A stretch of 9,682 nucleotides of DNA from NBML01 sp029939535 (GTDB taxonomy: Bacteria > Desulfobacterota > Desulfobacteria > Desulfobacterales > Desulfobacteraceae): the NCBI GenBank assembly GCA_029939535.1, contig JAOZST010000145.1, forward strand, positions 1 through 9,682. Reading direction: 5' to 3'. Made by a program: the position numbers and the translations under genes. Numbering within the stretch: position 1 is the stretch's first letter; every line of letters begins with the position of its first letter. Positions 6,035-9,682 of the stretch are shown here, piece after piece. The notes under the pieces are model-generated. The model worked only from the letters and a program-made list of their open reading frames with translations. It had not been told where the DNA came from and searched no databases.

Positions 6035-6490
6035 ATGAACCTTAAAATTGAAAAGCTGCTGGACAGCATTGGCAAAGATATTGTTCTGGAGCTCTTTAAA
6101 AATGCAAGAATTTCCTTCAGCGCCCTGGGACGGGTTGTGGGTTTGTCCACCCCGGCAGTGACCGAACGGGTGCGGAAAATGGAAGAGGTCGGTATCATCA
6201 AAGGATACCATGCTGCCATTAATGGAAATTTGCTGGGAAAATCTGTCATTGCCTTTATACATTTGAACACCCCTGCATCCTTCTATGACAGGGTTAAAGT
6301 TCAGGCAAAGCAGCTGTCCCAGGTGCTGGAATGCCACCATATAAGCGGAGAAGATTCATTTCTCCTTAAAGTCATGGTAGCCTCCGTAGGTGATCTTGAA
6401 CCTCTGGTGGCTCTGTTCAGCCCTTTTGGCCGCACCAGGACCACCATTGTTTTATCTTCTTCAAAGGAGAACAAGCCCCTGCCTTTATAA
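6035..6490 (+). CDS. Lrp/AsnC-family transcriptional regulator
   Basis: The protein has 151 residues, typical for feast/famine regulators. The N-terminal winged helix-turn-helix (about 10-60) carries the recognition stretch LSTPAVTERVRKMEEVGIIK (37-56). The C-terminal RAM domain (about 66-141) has the effector-pocket turn HHISGEDSFLLKVMV (101-115), where amino acids normally bind between subunits. Start ATG 6035 has a good AAGGAAA ribosome site (6021-6027). It is divergent from the LysE-type exporter, a classic pairing in which the regulator switches on export when an amino acid builds up, and usually represses itself. asd follows 169 bases downstream on the same strand and may be a further target or be partly co-transcribed. 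Confidence 0.94.
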   Translation: MNLKIEKLLDSIGKDIVLELFKNARISFSALGRVVGLSTPAVTERVRKMEEVGIIKGYHAAINGNLLGKSVIAFIHLNTPASFYDRVKVQAKQLSQVLECHHISGEDSFLLKVMVASVGDLEPLVALFSPFGRTRTTIVLSSSKENKPLPL

Positions 6491-6659
6491 TCGAAAAGGT
6501 CCATTATCCACTGCTCTTTTGACTGGTATTGATCCAATGTTATTTATCAGATGTTGTTGGCCGGGTGTTATTTTCCAAAAAAACTGGTATCTTTCGAAAA
6601 GAACAGGTATATATCAAATTTTAAATAAAATAGTCCAATTGTTTCAGGAGGATAGGAAA
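6491..6659 (+). promoter_or_regulatory. asd leader region with repeated ACTGGTAT element
   Basis: This 169-base gap holds ACTGGTAT at 6522-6529 and 6583-6590 and a variant ACAGGTAT at 6603-6610. The last two are exactly 20 bp apart and the first two 61 bp apart, roughly whole helical turns. A palindrome TTTCGAAA (6592-6599) lies between the last pair. A weak promoter, TTGACT (6519-6524) with TATTTA (6541-6546), overlaps the first copy. I see no lysine-riboswitch hallmark and no clear terminator after the lrp-like gene. Confidence 0.4.
6646..6651 (+). promoter_or_regulatory. Strong ribosome binding site that fixes the asd start
   Basis: AGGAGG lies 8 bases before the ATG at 6660. The frame is open further upstream, to an ATG at 6390, but that part overlaps the lrp-like gene and does not look like Asd. 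The family N-terminus begins exactly at 6660. Confidence 0.9.
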
Positions 6660-7766
6660 ATGAAAAAACTAGGTTTGGTAGGCTGGCGGGGAATGGTGGG
6701 TTCTGTACTCATGGAAAGAATGATGGCGGAAAATGATTTTCAGAAAGTCACCCCTATTTTCTTTACCACATCCCAGGCCGGTCTTAAGGCGCCGGATGTG
6801 GGTGTGAATGCCCCGGCCCTGATTGATGCCCATGATCTGGATGCTCTCATGGAGATGGATATTATTCTCTCCTGCCAGGGCGGATCATATACCGAGGCAA
6901 TTCATCCAAAACTTGAAAAAAATAATTGGAAAGGATACTGGATTGATGCGGCATCTACCCTGAGAATGGATGAATCCAGCATCATTGTCCTAGACCCTGT
7001 AAACCAGATTGTCATTGAAGAGGGTCTTGCCCGGGGTATTCAAAATTATATCGGTGGAAATTGCACTGTATCCCTCATGCTCATGGCATTGGGCGGATTG
7101 TTTGAACATGATCTGGTGGAATGGCTCACCTCCATGACCTACCAGGCAGCCTCGGGTGCAGGGGCAAAAAACATGACAGAACTGGTTTCCCAGATGAGAT
7201 ATATCGGAGACAAGGCTGCCCCTATCCTGGATAATCCAGGTTCCGCTGCCCTGGAACTTGACACAAGGGTAACAGAAACAATCAGGTCCGGAGACTTTCC
7301 AACGGACAATTGGGGGGTTCCCCTGGGGGCAAGCCTGATTCCCTGGATCGACCGGGCCATGGACAACGGCCAGACCCGGGAGGAGTGGAAAGGTTTTGCA
7401 GAGACCAACAAGATCCTGGGCCGGTCAGACAATTCCATTCCCATTGACGGCCAGTGCGTGCGTATCAGTTCCATGCGATGCCACAGCCAGGCTTTTACCA
7501 TTAAATTAAAAAAAGAGGTTCCCCTGGATGAGATCAATTCAATGCTGAAGGCCAATAATGACTGGGTAAGGGTGGTGGCCAACAACAGGGAAGAAACGGT
7601 AAGAGATCTTACTCCTGCAGCAGTGACAGGAACCATGAACGTGCCCGTGGGCAGGATCAGGAAAATGAACCTGGGAGATGACTATCTGACTGCTTTTTCA
7701 GTGGGAGATCAGCTTTTATGGGGTGCTGCCGAACCCCTTCGCAGGATTCTTAATATTCTTCTGTAA
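6660..7766 (+). CDS. asd: Aspartate-semialdehyde dehydrogenase
   Basis: Asd reduces L-aspartyl-4-phosphate with NADPH to aspartate semialdehyde, the branch precursor of lysine, diaminopimelate, threonine and methionine, in the cytosol. The 368-residue protein matches the E. coli type nearly end to end: the nucleotide-binding GLVGWRGMVGSVLM (5-18), GYWIDAASTLRM (92-103), the catalytic Cys135 in GGNCTVSLMLM, SLIPWIDRAMDNGQTREEWK (225-244), the substrate Arg268 and catalytic His275 in CVRISSMRCHSQAF, and the C-terminal GDQLLWGAAEPLRR. All active-site residues are present. The start is set by the AGGAGG at 6646. The gene sits downstream of an Lrp/AsnC regulator and near a LysE-type exporter. It ends 20 bases before a strong hairpin shared with the convergent transporter operon. 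Confidence 0.98.
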   Translation: MKKLGLVGWRGMVGSVLMERMMAENDFQKVTPIFFTTSQAGLKAPDVGVNAPALIDAHDLDALMEMDIILSCQGGSYTEAIHPKLEKNNWKGYWIDAASTLRMDESSIIVLDPVNQIVIEEGLARGIQNYIGGNCTVSLMLMALGGLFEHDLVEWLTSMTYQAASGAGAKNMTELVSQMRYIGDKAAPILDNPGSAALELDTRVTETIRSGDFPTDNWGVPLGASLIPWIDRAMDNGQTREEWKGFAETNKILGRSDNSIPIDGQCVRISSMRCHSQAFTIKLKKEVPLDEINSMLKANNDWVRVVANNREETVRDLTPAAVTGTMNVPVGRIRKMNLGDDYLTAFSVGDQLLWGAAEPLRRILNILL

Positions 7767-7786
7767 ATAAAATAATTCTACATAAA

Positions 7787-7820
7787 AAACAGGCCGGAAA
7801 AGATGATTTCCGGCCTGTTT
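7787..7820. terminator. Bidirectional intrinsic terminator
   Basis: AAACAGGCCGGAAA (7787-7800) and TTTCCGGCCTGTTT (7807-7820) form a perfect 14-bp stem with a 6-base loop. On the minus strand the stem runs into T6, a classic terminator for the transporter operon. On the plus strand the T-run is shorter (TTT), but the stem still stands 20 bases after the asd stop. Confidence 0.9.
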
Positions 7821-7942
7821 ACCTACTTACTATTTTCAGATTTCGTTACTGCATTGAATTAGCTGGCAATGACGCGGGCCATTTACATCAGCTAGTGGCT
7901 CAAAGCCAATTGCTAAATGCAAATTCCTATGCAATTGAATTT
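7821..7942. other. Short non-coding gap between terminator and transporter gene end
   Basis: No credible ORF is present. A small TGGCT-caa-AGCCA hairpin lies near 7895-7908, and two similar stretches (TGCATTGAATT near 7850 and TGCAATTGAATT near 7930) may be chance. This is the 3' untranslated part of the minus-strand transcript. Confidence 0.4.
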
Positions 7943-9535
7943 TTATTTGAACCACCAGCGTTCAGTGTTGTGGTGGCCATCCAGTTCCATATGGGCTGAG
8001 ACTGGTCCACTGGTTGCAATTTTGCTGGTACGGGCTTCCACAATATTATTAAACATGGGAACAATGGTTCCGCTGTCATTTCTACAGATTTCCTGCATCT
8101 CACCATACATCTGTCCGCGTTTGGTATCATCCAGCTCTGCCCTTGCCTCCACCAGGAGTTTGTTAAATTTCTCATTTTTCCAATGGGTATCGTTCCAGGG
8201 TGCGCCGTCTGCATAGGCAATGGAGAACATCATATCTTCCACTGGACGTCCTGACCAATAGCACATGCACCATTCTTTCTTGGTCCAGACATTGCTCCAG
8301 TATCCATCACTGGGCTCCCGGACTACATTGATCTTGATCCCGGCTTTTTTAGCACTTTCCTGTAATAGCACGGCTGTGTCCACAGCGCCGGAAAAGGCTG
8401 CATCTGAAGCGTGAAGATTAAAGGTGTGATCCATCATCCCTGCTTTTTTCATGTAAAATTTGGCCTTTCCCGGATCATAGGCTCTCTGCTCGAGGTTGTC
8501 GGCATGGTAGCGGTTTATACTGGAGATGGGATGGTCATTTCCCATCTCTCCGTAACCCTTGAGAATGGTTTTAAGCATCTCTTCCCGGTCAACACAATGT
8601 TTTAAGGCCATGCGGACATTGTTGTCATTGTATGGTTTCATATCCGTCATCATGGGAATGGAATAATGCATAAGACTTGGAAGTGCAGTAACATCAAGGC
8701 CTTTCATTCTTTTTAAAAGATGGGCGGTTTTTACATCCACCCGGTCAATGACATCCACACGTTTTGTTTTTATGGCATTGGTCCTGGCATTTACATCGGT
8801 GATGGCCAGGGTTTCAATCTCATCAAAATGGGCTCTGTCAGCTTTCCAATAATTGGGGTTCCGTTTAGTAAGTGCCCTTACGCCGGGTTCAAAGTTTTCC
8901 ACCATGTATCCGCCGGTACCGATTCCCTTATCCCATTCTTTGCCCTGGGTTCCGCTGGGAAAGATTCTCAAATGATAATCCCCGATGATAAAGGGAAAGT
9001 CAGCACTGCCGTTGGCAAGTGCAAAGGTAATTTCGTATTTTCCATCGGCTTTCATACTGTCGATGCTTTTCAAAATGGGTTTGGCAGCCGATTTAGAGTC
9101 TTTTCCCCGATGATGTTCAAGGGAAAAAATAACATCTTCTGCGGTCATGGTTTTGCCGTTGTGGAATTCAACACCCTTGCGCAGTTTAAAGGTCCATTTT
9201 TTTGCATCAGGGGTAGAACCCCAGGATTCTGCCAGTTCAGGAACAGGCTTGAAATTATGATCAATTTCCACAAGACAATTGCTCACCTGGGAACAGGTAT
9301 TAATGGCATGGTTGGCAAACAGGGTTGCCGGATCAATGGAATCAGAGGTGGCACCACCGGTCATGGCCTGCCTGAAAAGTCCTCCTTTTTTGGGGGTGGC
9401 TGCCAGGGCATTGCCTGCTAAAAATGACGGGGTTACAGCTGCTGCAATTCCCAGGGCAGAGAGGCCTTTGACAAATTGTCTCCTGGTGATTTTTTTCTGG
9501 TGAAACATCTCTGTTAAAATTGATAAATCAGTCAT
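7943..9535 (-). CDS. Peptide-type ABC transporter substrate-binding protein (family 5) with Tat signal
   Basis: This is a periplasmic solute receptor of the DppA/OppA type, 530 residues, the usual length. The N-terminus has a twin-arginine signal: TRRQFVKG (17-24, Arg18-Arg19), a hydrophobic segment (about 25-42) and a likely cleavage site after ALA (43-45). The mature part shows the SBP_bac_5 pattern: LVEIDHNFKPVPELAESW, then WTFKLRKGVEFHNGKTMTAEDVIFS, the GTGGYMVENFEPG turn, NPNYW, and the lobe-2 stretch DNNVRMALKHCVDREEMLK. Tat use implies folding in the cytoplasm before export. The ligand could be a peptide, nickel chelate or another oligo-solute; sequence alone does not decide. The ATG at 9535 has AAGGAG 6 bases upstream. 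The gene follows the end of a probable ATPase gene by 62 bases and is last in its operon. Confidence 0.95.
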   Translation of the reverse strand: MTDLSILTEMFHQKKITRRQFVKGLSALGIAAAVTPSFLAGNALAATPKKGGLFRQAMTGGATSDSIDPATLFANHAINTCSQVSNCLVEIDHNFKPVPELAESWGSTPDAKKWTFKLRKGVEFHNGKTMTAEDVIFSLEHHRGKDSKSAAKPILKSIDSMKADGKYEITFALANGSADFPFIIGDYHLRIFPSGTQGKEWDKGIGTGGYMVENFEPGVRALTKRNPNYWKADRAHFDEIETLAITDVNARTNAIKTKRVDVIDRVDVKTAHLLKRMKGLDVTALPSLMHYSIPMMTDMKPYNDNNVRMALKHCVDREEMLKTILKGYGEMGNDHPISSINRYHADNLEQRAYDPGKAKFYMKKAGMMDHTFNLHASDAAFSGAVDTAVLLQESAKKAGIKINVVREPSDGYWSNVWTKKEWCMCYWSGRPVEDMMFSIAYADGAPWNDTHWKNEKFNKLLVEARAELDDTKRGQMYGEMQEICRNDSGTIVPMFNNIVEARTSKIATSGPVSAHMELDGHHNTERWWFK

Positions 9536-9597
9536 TCTTTACTCCTTCTTGTTTAGTTATTGAAGTTTGGCTTTTGAATCCAATGGTCGAGATCAGG

Positions 9598-9682
9598 TCA
9601 TATAAATGTTGAGGCACGCTCATCCAAAAGCCTGTCCAGCCAGTCTGGATCCATTTCAGGTACGGATGCCAATAGTTTGTCT
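9598..9682 (-). CDS. Partial C-terminus, probably peptide ABC transporter ATPase (DppF/OppF type)
   Basis: The last 27 residues of an upstream gene are visible, ending in TGA at 9600-9598. They read DKLLASVPEMDPDWLDRLLD followed by ERASTFI. LLASVP followed by a proline/aspartate segment is the usual C-terminal continuation of the HPYT motif in oligopeptide ABC ATPases, which fits the substrate-binding gene 62 bases downstream. The diagnostic ATPase motifs lie outside the window, so the call rests on a short tail plus context. Confidence 0.55.
   Translation of the reverse strand, partial: DKLLASVPEMDPDWLDRLLDERASTFI

Noticed and set aside
6390..6659. Upstream extension of the asd frame, adding 90 residues
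   Set aside because: It overlaps the lrp-like gene, has no Asd-like sequence, and the strong AGGAGG and conserved N-terminus fix the start at 6660.
6491..6659. Lysine riboswitch upstream of asd
   Set aside because: The gap is about long enough, but the conserved L-box motifs and a terminator or anti-terminator pair are not visible.
8720..9421. 233-codon plus-strand ORF inside the substrate-binding protein gene
   Set aside because: It is the antisense shadow of a clear family 5 binding protein and has no recognisable domain or ribosome site.
9531..9682. Second open minus-strand frame at the right edge, running into the substrate-binding gene start
   Set aside because: Its composition (many Trp, Tyr, His) looks non-coding, while the other frame gives a tail typical of peptide ABC ATPases.

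Overview
The window reads as chromosomal DNA of a Gram-negative anaerobe. The best guess is a Desulfobacterota (deltaproteobacterial) sulfate reducer of the Desulfobacter/Desulfobacula/Desulfobacterium kind. This rests on moderate GC, the general look of the proteins and a Tat-exported peptide-binding protein. It is an impression from protein style, not a database result. No phage, transposon, CRISPR array, rRNA or tRNA is visible.

Left block, all on the minus strand (read from 4340 down to 1): a stand-alone CheY-like receiver; an overlapping tandem ABC ATPase resembling ModF; an AT-rich promoter region with a perfect FNR-type palindrome; glycerol kinase glpK; and a DNA methyltransferase of the SPPY-first (beta/N4-cytosine-like) type. 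The methyltransferase starts only 7 bases after the glpK stop and runs off the left edge.

Middle block: across a 250-base divergent promoter region lies a plus-strand HAD-type phosphatase-like protein whose usual DxD nucleophile motif is not intact. It converges on a minus-strand LysE/RhtB amino-acid exporter. Divergent from the exporter is an Lrp/AsnC regulator, followed by asd (aspartate-semialdehyde dehydrogenase). Exporter, sensor-regulator and aspartate-family biosynthetic enzyme form a plausible amino-acid homeostasis cluster.

Right block: asd converges on the end of a minus-strand peptide ABC transporter operon. This holds a Tat-signal family 5 substrate-binding protein preceded by the last 27 residues of what is probably its ATPase. 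The two operons share a strong 14-bp bidirectional terminator hairpin.

Most genes are ordinary. The points worth a second look are the one-sided degeneration of the ModF-like ATPase, the FNR-like box in front of glpK, the altered HAD motif, the methyltransferase coupled to glpK, and several helically spaced short repeats in the promoter regions. I did not find a clearly new multi-gene system.
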